Translations under genes and position numbers: made by a program
Part shown: one piece after another, positions 45,525 to 56,400 of the stretch
Layout: every line of letters starts with the position of its first letter
Numbering within the stretch: position 1 is the stretch's first letter
Source of the DNA: Bradysia coprophila
Lineage: Eukaryota > Arthropoda > Insecta > Diptera > Sciaridae
Assembly (NCBI RefSeq): GCF_014529535.1
Contig: NW_023504022.1
Location: 7,367,132-7,431,131, forward strand
Length of the DNA stretch: 64,000 nucleotides
Direction: 5' to 3'
Notes under the pieces: generated by a model
What the model was told of the DNA's origin: nothing
The model's input: the letters and a program-made list of their open reading frames with translations, nothing else
Databases searched by the model: none

Positions 45525-45730
45525 AGGTATGGTCTGTTCATACAAACCGGAGGACATGACGATTTCATAACTCACCAAACATGAGAGGTGAGTTTGTTTA
45601 TATGAAATCGCTATGTCCTTCGCTCCATACAAAGTTTGACATTCGACCATACCTTGTGTTGACGTTCATTGATGTCCTCCACTCCATACAAAGTTTGACA
45701 TTCGACCTTACATTGCGTTGACATTCATTG
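45525..45730. mobile_element. Hairpin MITE, GGAGGAC / GAGGTGAGTTTG family, copy 2
   Basis: 45525-45658 matches 26203-26345: ACCGGAGGAC, GAGAGGTGAGTTTGTTTATA and CATACAAAGTTTGACATTCG. The last block (CCATACAAAGTTTGACATTC) is repeated once more at about 45685-45710. Confidence 0.65.
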
Positions 45731-45750
45731 TTAATATCGAGAGTAATATC

Positions 45751-45979
45751 GAAGTTCTGAAAGAACAGGTTAAGACAACGACGAAGGCGGGTGACACCAA
45801 ATTTTATAAACAGATAGTGTGAGAAATCAACTTGAAAAAAATATTTTTCTCGAAAATTCAGAATTTTGTTTTTGTTAAGTTCCATTTTACATATAAACTT
45901 CACAGCCGTTGACGCAATTGTGTGTCACCGCCCTCGTGATCAACTCAGCGTTGTCTTAACCTGTTCTTTCAGAACCTTG
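45751..45979. mobile_element. Inverted-repeat element, GTTCTGAAAGAACAGG family, copy 1
   Basis: AGTTCTGAAAGAACAGGTTA, then AGACAACG…GAAGGCGG on the left, is mirrored by TCACCGCCCTCGTGATCAAC to TTAACCTGTTCTTTCAGAAC on the right. A second, less diverged copy is nested at 59555-59829. Confidence 0.75.
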
Positions 45980-46009
45980 AGTATTATAGTCTAAGAACGG
46001 GATAGTTTC

Positions 46010-46092
46010 AATGAAAGTATAAACCAGGTATGGTCTGTTCATGGAGACCGGAGGACGTAGCGATTGGACCTCTCATGAGAGGTGAGTTTGAT
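46010..46092. repeat. Truncated piece of the GGAGGAC / GAGGTGAGTTTG MITE family
   Basis: AAGTATAAACCAGGTATGGT, ACCGGAGGAC and GAGAGGTGAGTTTG match 45520-45600 with an internal deletion. Confidence 0.6.
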
Positions 46093-47129
46093 AAAATTTC
46101 CTAGACTACTCGGCTATATATCTAAATCATAAAAATCCTGAAATGTAAAAAAAAACTATTAAATTTTCTTGGTTCTACTAAGTTTTCCAGTTTAGACAGT
46201 GAATAGAGAAGACCGATTTGTTGTGATGTAGCTCCGATGTCCTTGGCTGACCTGGATATAAGGAGAACCGTGGACTCAGGCGGCACATTTCTGTTTAGTG
46301 ATTTAGTCAGAGGATTTTTCTGACCCCATTTCGACTAGCTAAAATCTTCACTTCATTGACCCGAACCTCTCATCTATGATCAACGAACTGACACCTCAAA
46401 GTGTTGAGTTGAAAAAGTTATAAATTTCAATGGACAACCTACCGGCTTAGTCAATTTTCAGTGAGTTGTTGTCTTCGTGCGTCTTCCCACCAGCTAAAAC
46501 GCATTATAAATCAGTCACCAGATTGTTTAACAGTCGTTTAACAGGCCCCTTATTTTGTACGGACCATCGGAACGCAACTATGAAAACTTAATTTATATGA
46601 GAATTTCTGACTACTGCATCGAGGAATTTAAATTCTGTTCTGGTGATTGGTTTGCACTTTGCAGTGCGTTGGCAAAACCTTTTCAGCCGATACAGCTGCC
46701 GATCTAACATCAGTACAGAGATCACAATTTACATGATTCCACCATTATTCAGTCTCAAGGCATCTTTCAACCGATTTTTCTCAAACTTATTGAGACGAAG
46801 AATTGACGCAATGTAGCCTAAAACGTCTTGGAAACAAATGTAACTTCTGACATTAGCTTAACATAGGAAGCTACTCCGTACTCCAGCCCTAGCAATATCA
46901 CTGGATTATTCCCAAAAATCTTAGGTGCTTCGCTAACGTTTACTCTTCATAGATGGTACATACGTAAAATCTGATCATTATTTACAAAAGACGGTCAACA
47001 CTGCACATCTTGTCAAAAAGAGAATAGAGAAAAAAATGTAACCTCAACTCTGATAAAATTAATTTAAAATTTTCAATCAGAAAGCAGCTGAATAAATCAA
47101 AGAAAAACCAAAAATTTATAAATAAAAGC

Positions 47130-50100
47130 ATGGCTGAGGTCATGGAAATATTCGTGTACAAAGGCCTGTACAATCTTCCATCAATCGATTTTGAATGTTT
47201 ACGAACTATTGTAAGAAGAAATTGCATTCAGAAAGTCAATCAAAATATCACCCTCCCCCTGTTATCACTCATGCAAATTGATTTTCGTTAATTGTAGAGT
47301 TTCATTCGTTTGATCAACGCTCCCGTTACGATACAATCCAATGGAAACCCATACAGATCACCAAATGGTTCGTTACCGTACTTAAAGTGTAATGATGAAA
47401 AAATTGCCGGTTTCACGAAAATCGTCAAGTACCTACAAGTTAAGGTAGGCGGTCAACACTTACCAAATGTTATTTGCATTATTAAAACGAAACTTTTCCT
47501 TCGACGAAAAGGGCTACGACACATCCTCGAAAAATGGATTGTCACCAGCATACACCAGTTACCTGTACGATAATCTCAATCCATATCTGCAATATTTTCT
47601 GTGGGGCGATCAGACGAACAGTGATAATACGAGAATGCTGTACGCCAAGCGAATGATATTCCCGTTGAGTTATTACTATCCTCAAAAGTATGCCAAAAAA
47701 GTGGACGATCTGATGATGAGTATGGAACAGTTTTCGTTGAACGATAAATTCGAGGATCACAGCATAATCGGTGTAAGTAAAGTGCGAAAATTTTTATTAG
47801 GGTCCCGGTTATGAGAATATTTTCTTGAATTTCGAGAGATTTGATTCTAGTTTAATGCTGGAAAAATTGAGCGTATCTCGGGTATGGAAATAATGTTTTC
47901 TTCTGGTTACCAAAAACGTAGTACTGACTTTCCGGTCCATTCATTTCCTGGTGGTTTTCTCGACGATGGTTTGATTTACCGGTAACAAAATTTTCAGCGA
48001 AAATATTTCCCGGTAATGAGGTTACCAGAACATCAGAGGCATTTTCCTGTGGCCTTTTTTATACTTATGTGCACCGAATGGTATTGGTCCCTATAGAAAC
48101 CAAAAGTACCGTCAAAAAAATTTCTCGATGCTTCTGTGGTTAGTGGGAGATGGTCAAAAATCGAAAACATGCTCTTTTCTTATTAGGGTGTAGCGGTTTT
48201 GACAAAATGTCTTAGTTCTTCTAAGGCTCAGGCGGAAATCCACTCAGCTGGTCCATCTGATCATTTTATAAAAGAAAAAAAAAATCAAACTTTAATTTTG
48301 TGCTGCCGCCAGATCGATTTTTGAAAATTTCGTTTTCGGTCCATGTCACATATATCGATTTTTTACGGTGGGCTCAGTGTACATAAAAAGTTGGGTCCAC
48401 ATGGTAATCTAATCTCCAGACTTCACAGATTATTTCACAAAAACGATCAGGTCAAAAAAATATTTTTTGAGTTCGTGACTGATTGTCCAAGTTCCAAAGC
48501 TCAAAAGCTAAAAAGCTCACTTCTTTACTCCGGTATAAATTGCAGATTTTGCATGGAAAACTTACCGATAGTGTCGGTTTTTCACTAAAATATTATTCAA
48601 ATCCGATCATAATCCAATGTTCTTTGCAAAATATAATTGAAACATTTGGTTTCACTCCAGTTGGTTTTGAAATTAGGTTAGTTTTGAGTTTAGTTAAGAA
48701 ATGTCCACTGAATTATCGGCAAAGTCGATAAATTTTTCATACAAAATCTGCAATCTATACCCGAGTAAGTACACGTCATCTACAGTAAATTTATGAACCC
48801 GCCCCGTCACCTATATTTTTTCTGACAGATTGATATGCTATTAGGTTGAAAGACCTGTTTATTGATCTTTAAACAAATAAATAAATATTTTTTATCGATG
48901 TAGTACGTTGTTATAGGATGAGTGTACCAATCCTTGGACATGAATGAGTCGTCCGACACCTATTCATTCATAAACTTTTTTTATGAATGGGAGAACAATA
49001 GGTGTCGGACGACTCATTCTTGTCCGAGGATTGGTACACTCACTCAGATACTTTGTTTTGAATCATTTTTTAGAAAACTTTCAATTTTTGAAACTGAGTT
49101 TAGGGTACAAATGTCCAATTTGTATGGTAGAGCACTGAATTTTCTAAGAGAACTTTTTGAAGGCTTCTGACTCTTGGTAAACGAACGAGGTGCCTGATCC
49201 CATAAGGATTGGGCTTGACATTACCAAGGCCATCAACATAGAATCAAAAGTAGTTGAATTTTGCGGGACACTTTTTGGTTGGAAAACCTCACACCTACTC
49301 TATTCTGCCTCATCAGAAAAATATCGATGAGAGCCACACTTTCTAGAGCAGAATACATTTTTCAAAAAAATAGTTCAAAATTCAAAGAAATTTATTGTAA
49401 TCAAAACAATTCAGTAAGCTTAACATAGAAACGCGAGTCAACCATCGAGATTCCACCTCTTGGCTTTCGTTTCGAAGGAAAAGATGACCAACAGCTTCAT
49501 ATGATCAATCGTAAAGAATAAAGAAACAAGGCCAAAAACACTAATAAATTCGATAAATCTGCGACACCAGAGTCGGCAGAACCCGCCTTCACGCGAATCA
49601 AAAACCAAGCGTTGTAGTCAACTGGAACACGGTCCTTCATCCTAGACCATTCTGCGTGCAGCCTTTTGTCAAACGTTTAAGAAATGAAAACAAGCCGTCA
49701 GCACAGTCGGAGCGTTTGCTGCGACTGAGCCCCGTACAAACCCGTACATCTATTGCGTACGTGACCCTAGTTCGTCCGTCGCCCTACTCTTACCGTAAGC
49801 CTACTGCGCCCGTAAACGTCGGTAAAGTAAAATTCTTATGAAATGTGTACGTCTTAAAAATTGCGCATAGCGCAGTTACGAAGCCCCGTACGACGTACCT
49901 TTCAAATGTAACACAAATTTCGAATTGACGTAAAATAAAGTAAGTATCATTTTCACCGATTTATATTGATTTTACAAAAATCCAAAATGGCGGCCGACGG
50001 CCATTTTGTTAGGAGGTGGAAAGTAGTACGGCTGCTTTACATTCGTTAGTACCTTTCAAACAAAAAAAAAAATTTGAAATTCGGTCAAAGTTTACTCGAG

Positions 50101-53100
50101 ATATTAACAAAAAACACCACCTTCACTGTACGGCCGAGTAGCCACATATAAGCTCACTCCAAGAGACCTAGCTCACGCTCCGGTGAATCGAATTTCATAA
50201 ACTTTTTTAGCCCCGTACGAAGTACTGGGGGCTTATAAGATTAATATGCCGTTTGTAACACGTCGAATTGGAAGCAGACAGTAAGGGCAAAGCTTTTGGT
50301 TATGTTCATAGATGACGAATCCGCAATAAAAAAAATGTCCGTCCGTCCGTCCGTCCGTCCGTGACCCCTCTAGCTTGAGCAAATCACAACCTTTTTTCAA
50401 AATTCTTTTTTTCCCCGATTGGTATCGACAAAAGTAAGGTCAAGTTCGAAATTGGGCATGGTAGGGTCGGCCCTTCCAGAGCTAGGGCCCTATAGGTGTT
50501 TTTCAGTCTTTCGACGATATCTACCGAAATACGCACGTAATAGCTGCTTGTGATATATCAAATGAAAGGTATTGACGAGTAGAACAAAGTTGCTGAACAT
50601 TGTTTTTGTGTAGGATGCAACGCGAGCTTGTTGGGAGGGCTCAAAGGTCGTTACTCGGCCCTAAGTGTTTTTTCCACATAAATCGAGTAAATCTCATCCG
50701 ATTTTGCCAGATTTAGTTTTTTATGGAAGGTAATTGAATACCGAAAAGAACGTGGCGAAAAAAGTTTCAAATTTGGGCCCTTGGACTAAGGCCGCTACTC
50801 GGCCCTAAGTGTTTTTTGCACATAAATCGAGTAAATCTCATCCGATTTTGCTAGATTTTGTTTTATTTGAGAGATAATTGAATACCGAATAGAATGATGG
50901 CAAAAAATGTTTCAAATTTGGGCCCTTGGACTAAGGCCGCTACTCGGCCGTAAGTGTTTTTTGCACATAAATCGAGTAAATCTCATCCGATTTTGCCAGA
51001 TTTAGTTTTTTATGGAAGGTAATTGAATACCGAAAAGAACGTGGCGAAAAAAGTTTCAAATTTGGGCCCTTGGACTAAGGCCGCTACTCGGCCCTAAGTG
51101 TTTTTTGCACATAAATCGAGTAAATCTCATCCGATTTTGCTAGATTTTGTTTTATTTGAGAGATAATTGAATGCCGAATAGAATGATGGCAAAAAAGTTT
51201 CAAATTTGCGCCCTTGGACTAAGGCCGCTACTCGGCCCTAAGTGCTTTTTGCACATAAATCGAGTAAATCTCAACCGATTTTGCTAGATTTTGTTTCATT
51301 TGAGAGATAGTTGAATGCCGAATAGAATGATGGCAAAAAAAGTTTCAAATTTGGGCCCTTGGACTAAGGCCGCTACTCGGCCCTAAGTGTTTTTTGCACA
51401 TAAATCGAGTAAATCTCATCCGATTTTGCTAGATTTAGTTTTTTATGGAAGGTAATTGAATACCGAAAAGAACGTGGCGAAAAATTTTTCAAATTTGGGC
51501 CCTTGGACTAAGGCCGCTACTCGGCCCTAAGTGTTTTTTGCACATAAATCGAGTAAATCTCATCCGATTTTGCTAGTTTTTGTTTCATTTGAGAGATAAT
51601 TGAATGCCGAATAGAATGATGGCAAAAAAGTTTCAAATTTGCGCCCTTGGACTAAGGCCGCTACTCGGCCCTAAGTGCTTTTTGCACATAAATCGAGTAA
51701 ATCTCAACCGATTTTGCTAGTTTTTGTTTTATTTGAGAGGTAATTGAATACCCAATGGAAAGTTGGGAAAAAAATTTGGGTTTCTAAAATAATGTCGTAA
51801 ATTGTTGGTTTTATTTGAGAGGTACTTCGTACGGGCTTTCGTAATTGCGCTATGCGCAATTTTAAAAATGAACACTTTCAGTAATTTTGACCATGCCCAA
51901 CTTGACTTGCATTTTAGTAACAGACGCATTAGAGGGTTGTAGACGTATTAGGGTTCCGGGCGTATTACGGCTACGAACGTATTATGGTTACGGACGAAAT
52001 AGGATTACGGATCGTACGGGGCTAAGTCGCAGCAAACGCTCCGACTGTTCTGATGCCTTGTTTTCCCTGATTGGTACGGTCAATACCTATCTAATAAAGC
52101 AAAATCCATCTAAATACGTTCAAATTTGGCCAACCTACAAGCAAAAACGGCTTGCCGCCCTGTACCTAGTTCACACCAAGGGGTCTAACTCACGAGTCGG
52201 TCATCCAATTTTCATAAACTTTTTTTTCGTCGATCGGTATTGTAAATACCTTTCATTTGACGTATCACTTACAAGTGTAGTGCTTAAATGTCTGGAGATA
52301 TCGTCGAAAAACAGTTAGGCACTTATTGGGCGCCAGCTCCGGAAGGGTCGACCCAAAATCGCCCATCTTCGAACTTAGCCTCACTATTTTTAATATCTCT
52401 CAGGAAAAAAAGATTTTGAAGAAAATTTTTGAAATCGGATTTGATTTACTCAAGATATCGACGTGACAGACGGACGGACAGACGGACGGACGGACGGACA
52501 AAATTTTTATTGCAGATTCGTTATCTATGAACATAGGCAAACACTTTGCCCTTACCGTCTGCTTCGAATTCCATCAATTACACACGGCATCGTAATCCTA
52601 TAAGCCCCTTCGTACTTCGTACGGGGCTAAAAAGGAAAATTCAACCCGCCCTACTCAATTCAATGGTTATTCATGCAGCGATTACATAGACATATTTCTC
52701 TCATCCAATTTCAGATAATCGTACGAGCCAAAAAATGTCTGAACACATTGAACGAGAAAATCGGATCGAAACCGTACCTGTTTCAAATGTCCACGGAAAT
52801 CGATGCCACCATCTATGCGTACATATCCATTCTGTATCACATTCCAATGGCAAACAATCCCATCAAAAGCCACATCCAAGAATGTCCGAATTTGTTGCAA
52901 TTTTTGGATAAATTTGGCAAAAAATTCATGGCCACCGAACTGAAGCTGTACGAACAGGATCGACCCAATCTCAGCACAAACGATTTGACGAACAGTGACG
53001 CAGATCGGTTGTCGAAACATGGACCGAAAGTTCTGTCCGTCATTGTTGCACTGACTGTAATGACCGCTTTTGCTATTCGGAATGGAATATTCAGGGTAGG

Positions 53101-53236
53101 TTAACACACTATTGATTCTTCGTTCGATGGTTTCGTATTAATACGACTTCGCTTTCAGATTTCGTCAAGTGATGATGACTACGATGTGAGTGGATTCGAA
53201 AATGAGGATGATGACGAAACGTTCGACGAGAGTTAG
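47130..53236 (+). CDS. MTX1: Metaxin-1, mitochondrial outer-membrane import factor
   Basis: Five exons: 47130-47210, 47298-47444, 47512-47772, 52715-53095, 53159-53236, giving 315 aa against about 317 in mammals. The N-terminus (MEIFVYKG, LPSIDFECL, SPNGSLPYL) is the thioredoxin-like GST fold of metaxins. Exon 3 (RMIFPLSYYYP) and exon 4 (RAKKCLNTLNEKIG, DATIYAYISILYH) match the GST C-terminal half. A membrane span (SVIVALTVMTAFAI) and an acidic tail follow, so the protein is anchored by its C-terminus. Metaxin-1 works with metaxin-2 and SAM50 in beta-barrel protein insertion and in mitochondrial transport. The exon 2/3 junction uses a 67-bp GT-AG intron ending CGACGAAAAG; an alternative frame just upstream of it (NFSFDEK) has no acceptor. 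Intron 3 is 4942 bp of repeats. AATAAA signals follow at about 53346 and 53382. Confidence 0.88.
48184..48500. mobile_element. Single-arm relative of the 965-2271 fold-back element
   Basis: It starts TAGGGTGTAGCGG at 48184 and follows one arm of the long element for about 310 bp (GGAAATCCACTCAGCTGGTC, TTTTTACGGTGGGCTCAGTG), then departs near 48495. The other arm and any target duplication are missing. It lies in intron 3 of metaxin-1. Confidence 0.8.
48520..48772. mobile_element. Inverted-repeat element, ACTC(C/G)GGTATA termini
   Basis: ACTCCGGTATAAATTGCAGA, then TTTTGCATGGAAAACTTACC on the left, pairs with the right arm ending TTTTTCATACAAAATCTGCA, then ATCTATACCCGAGTAAG. It directly follows the truncated fold-back arm at 48184-48500. 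Confidence 0.65.
48912..49047. mobile_element. Hairpin element of about 130 bp
   Basis: GATGAGTGTACCAATCCTTG, then GACATGAATGAGTCG and TCCGACACCTATTC, is mirrored by AATAGGTGTCGGACGACTCA and AGGATTGGTACACTCACTCA. Pairing is near-perfect over about 55 bp. It lies in intron 3 of metaxin-1. Confidence 0.8.
49660..52635. repeat. Composite block with two interleaved inverted repeats around a satellite
   Basis: Inverted repeat 1 pairs about 49700-49910 (GGAGCGTTTGCTGCGACT, CCCCGTACGACGTACC) with about 51822-52047 (GTCGCAGCAAACGCTCCGAC). Inverted repeat 2 pairs 50206-50362 (TAGCCCCGTACGAAGTACTG, CAGACAGTAAGGGCAAAG) with 52467-52632 (CTTTGCCCTTACCGTCTG, GTACTTCGTACGGGGCTA). A (CCGT)n tract at 50338-50362 has its complement at 52467-52500. 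The pairs are interleaved, not nested. The 144-bp satellite lies between the arms. The block sits in intron 3 of metaxin-1. Confidence 0.7.
50640..51835. repeat. 144-bp satellite array with higher-order structure
   Basis: The word GCCGCTACTCGG recurs at 50791, 50936, 51080, 51224, 51369, 51513 and 51657, so the unit is 144-145 bp. A diverged unit begins at about 50649 and the array fades by about 51835. Two unit types occur: A (TTTTTTATGGAAGGTAATTG, CGAAAAGAACGTGGCG) and B (TTATTTGAGAGATAATTG, CGAATAGAATGATGGC). The order is A B A B B A B B, and the last two A-B-B trios match each other best. Confidence 0.85.
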
Positions 53237-53429
53237 TGAAAATGATCCATCTCAAAAATGGTTGGCTAAACTTTTGTTTGTATATTTCATAATAGTTGGT
53301 ATGATACCGGTTGCGGTGTACAGTAGAAGAAGAGAACATTGACTTCAATAAAAAAACTGAATTTTTGCACAAAATTATCACAATAAAAAATAAATTAAAT
53401 TTGCCTCCGTCGCATCCTCACAGTCCCGT

Positions 53430-56400
53430 TTAGATTCCTTCCGGATTGTGGAATTTCATCAGCGATCGCGAATGTTTTATTGGAACACCTTCTGTGGCTG
53501 CCAGCACTTCCCGGATAAACGAATCGGAATTGTGGATCGTTGTGCCACCCAAAATGCAATTATATCCGGCTACATTCAGTGAATGAACGGACAGAGCCTC
53601 TTCGTACGTAGCTCCGCCAATTATGAATACTATGACCTCTTGTGGTGGACGTCTGGGAAAAAGGCAATTGATTTACGGATGAAATAATTGGAGGAATGAT
53701 TTCGGGCATAGCCTCGCTACTAACCTAAATGGCTCGGAACCAAAGCACGGATAAAGGGGATCAATGGTGCGTCCTTTGAATACATCGTCCAGTATCTCTT
53801 TCAACCAGCATGTGTGCTGTGTGAAGACGTTTTCGACTCCTTTTAATCCCTGAAATCGAAGTAGTTTAGATAAGACTCTCTCGGTACCGATTGATAGAAG
53901 ATCTCTGCCATACCTTGATCAAACTTCTAGTCAATTTCACAGCATCCATGATTTTAACGTTGTTGAACAAATCGCCTTGGCGTGAATGTTGCCCGGCATA
54001 TTCAAGCATTCTCGGTACAACGTGAACCGGACCACCACGTTTCTTCAACAAATTCAACAGACCAACCGAATCACAATTGGCATGCCGTTCATAGCGCAGC
54101 GAATACAACAGAATCAGGCGAAGGGCGTCGTGAATGGCAATATTTTCATCGGCCACCAATTTCTTAACTCTTTGAAGTTGAGCTGAATGATCGGCCCGGC
54201 AGGCAATTTCCTGTTCCAATTCGGATACTTCCAGCAATTGTTTTTTGCCCACTTGAACGGATAGCTCACCGATGACCACCACATGTTTGGTTATTGTTCC
54301 GGACATTTTCTGGAAGGAATTTTTATTTAAAAAAAAATGTTTTCGCCTGTTTTGGTGTGAATGAGTTAATGATGATAAATTAACTGCAGTGGCGAGGGAA
54401 GCCAATGATTAGCAACATCGACTCAACAGGGTGAGGTCTTGAATCCTTTTGTAATTTAAGGGAACTGTGTGACATGACTTGCGGTTTTAAAATTAACTTA
54501 TTCCTATGAGTAATCTGTTGAGCCGAAACAGCATGACGCAGGAATTTTCCGATTTATTTTTCTGAATTTTCCGAATTTTACAAAATAACTCCGAAAAATT
54601 AGCACTGAAATAACGTAGACCGTATCTATATTGGCGCGATTGATTACTAAATTCGATCTACTGCCTAGTTCAAGGCGATTAATCAGCTCAATCGATTGAG
54701 GTAATTATGTATTGACCTAAATTTGCCCGTTCAGCCTTATCGATTGAAAAAAAAATCATTTTTTTAAGAATTTCGCAGACTGGCAAATCAACTCCTAAAA
54801 CAATAATCATCTGCGCAACAAGGCATTACTTCCAGGCTTGCTCAGGGCCTATTTTTGGGAATTTAATTCTTAAAAATTCTTCTTTTTTTTGAAATTTTAA
54901 GAATTTTTATATGAATTTGTAAGAATTAAATTATTAAAAATAGGCCTTGTTTGCTCCAAGCTACCTCTTAACCGAGACCATCTATAAAATCCGAGACCAA
55001 GCCGATGATCACACATTTTAGACAAGAAAAATTCTTACTCACACTGTGAGTGTCTCCTCACGGACTCGTCACTCCTCACAAACTTTCGCAGTAACATTTT
55101 TCAACGTCTAAAACATTCCGAAAACAAATTTGAGATTTTTTCCGGAACTTTTTCATAATTTTTCGGAATTTTCCGAATTTTTCAGAATTTAAATTCCTAG
55201 AAATAAGCCCTGTCTAGGTGTAGAACGACTCTGAGCTTCATTTTCTTTAAATTGCAGAAAAAGAACTCAGTTCTTAGAACTTTTGGATTTTGAAGGATTT
55301 CTGAGATGTTTTGGGTTACCTTCTGGAGTTCAGGCGCGCCGACTTCTAGGTGGCGTTGGGTGCCGAAGCACCCAACACCAGAATTTGTGTAGCACCCAAC
55401 GAAATAGCAGACTTTAGCCAGAACTGATATTCTCATATTGTCATAGCTTAGGCAATTCTATGTATTTCTCACTATCGGAGCTATTCATTCTTTCTTTGAA
55501 ATGACTTATTCTACTCTATCAAAACCGACAAATCAAACCAAGAGTACAGACTACAACTAATTAGAATTTTTGTAGAAAGTAGAAAGCAACGATAAGAATT
55601 TGTCGACACAACCTTAACAATTTTAACTCCTAGAATATGCAGGTAGTATACTTATATGGGATATGGTTAAGTTAGTTAAGTTACAAATTTCGTACATATT
55701 GAAGCATTCAGTGAATTATGTTGGCTATGTTTTGCCAGTCAGTCTATTATTTTTGTTCATATTTTTATGACAATGTGAATTTGAAGATGTAGACTACGGG
55801 CCTAGTCAACAGCTTCCGGTGAGTGCTTCATAATATACGATATTTCCAACTAACTTGAGAATGTCCCATATGTTTATGTTTCCATTTCCATGCTGAGATT
55901 TTTGGTATATTCACTTATACTTTGTTCCATAAATTTTCTTAAAAGTATCTAAAGATGTCAGTGGAGAAGAAGAGCCATTATGCTCCCGATTCATGAAAAA
56001 AAGCCAAACTAAGCCAAGCATTTGAGTCACCATTCCTTATGTAATTTCAGTGAAAACTTTATTCACATTAAGAATGGTGACTCAAATGCCTGTTGCACGG
56101 CCGTGACATTACAAAAAATAGTTTTACTTTCATTAATCGGGAACATGATCCTTCATTATTGAGGTTTCCATTTAAGTTAAGTGAATCAATCCGAAAATCC
56201 CAGCATCGAAATGGCAAAATATACGAGTAGTGGACCCCACACCCAGCAAAGTTTCTAGTGGCCTAAAACTACGAAACAGACTTAAACATTTCTCATCATT
56301 AGGACTCTCAGCAATACAATGGGTTCTTTTTAGTTCGGAACATATTTGAGATTTTTTAGAGTTTTAACAAAGTGTTTCAAGTCTTTGATATTTAGGCACA

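Larger units (their letters stand above)
45079..47129. other. Divergent intergenic region between RNF26-like and metaxin-1 genes, full of hairpin elements
   Basis: Four inverted-repeat pieces sit at 45319-45979 and 46010-46092 and are listed separately. The rest (46093-47129) shows no repeat or gene. The promoters of both divergent genes should lie here, but no motif was convincing. Confidence 0.45.

Noticed and set aside
50338-50362. (CCGT)n tract read as a possible CRISPR-like or regulatory repeat
   Set aside because: A simple microsatellite with a complementary tract at 52467-52500; there are no spacers and the genome is eukaryotic.
52682-53107. 141-aa frame on the minus strand opposite metaxin exon 4
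   Set aside because: Antisense shadow of a well-supported exon; no family features of its own.
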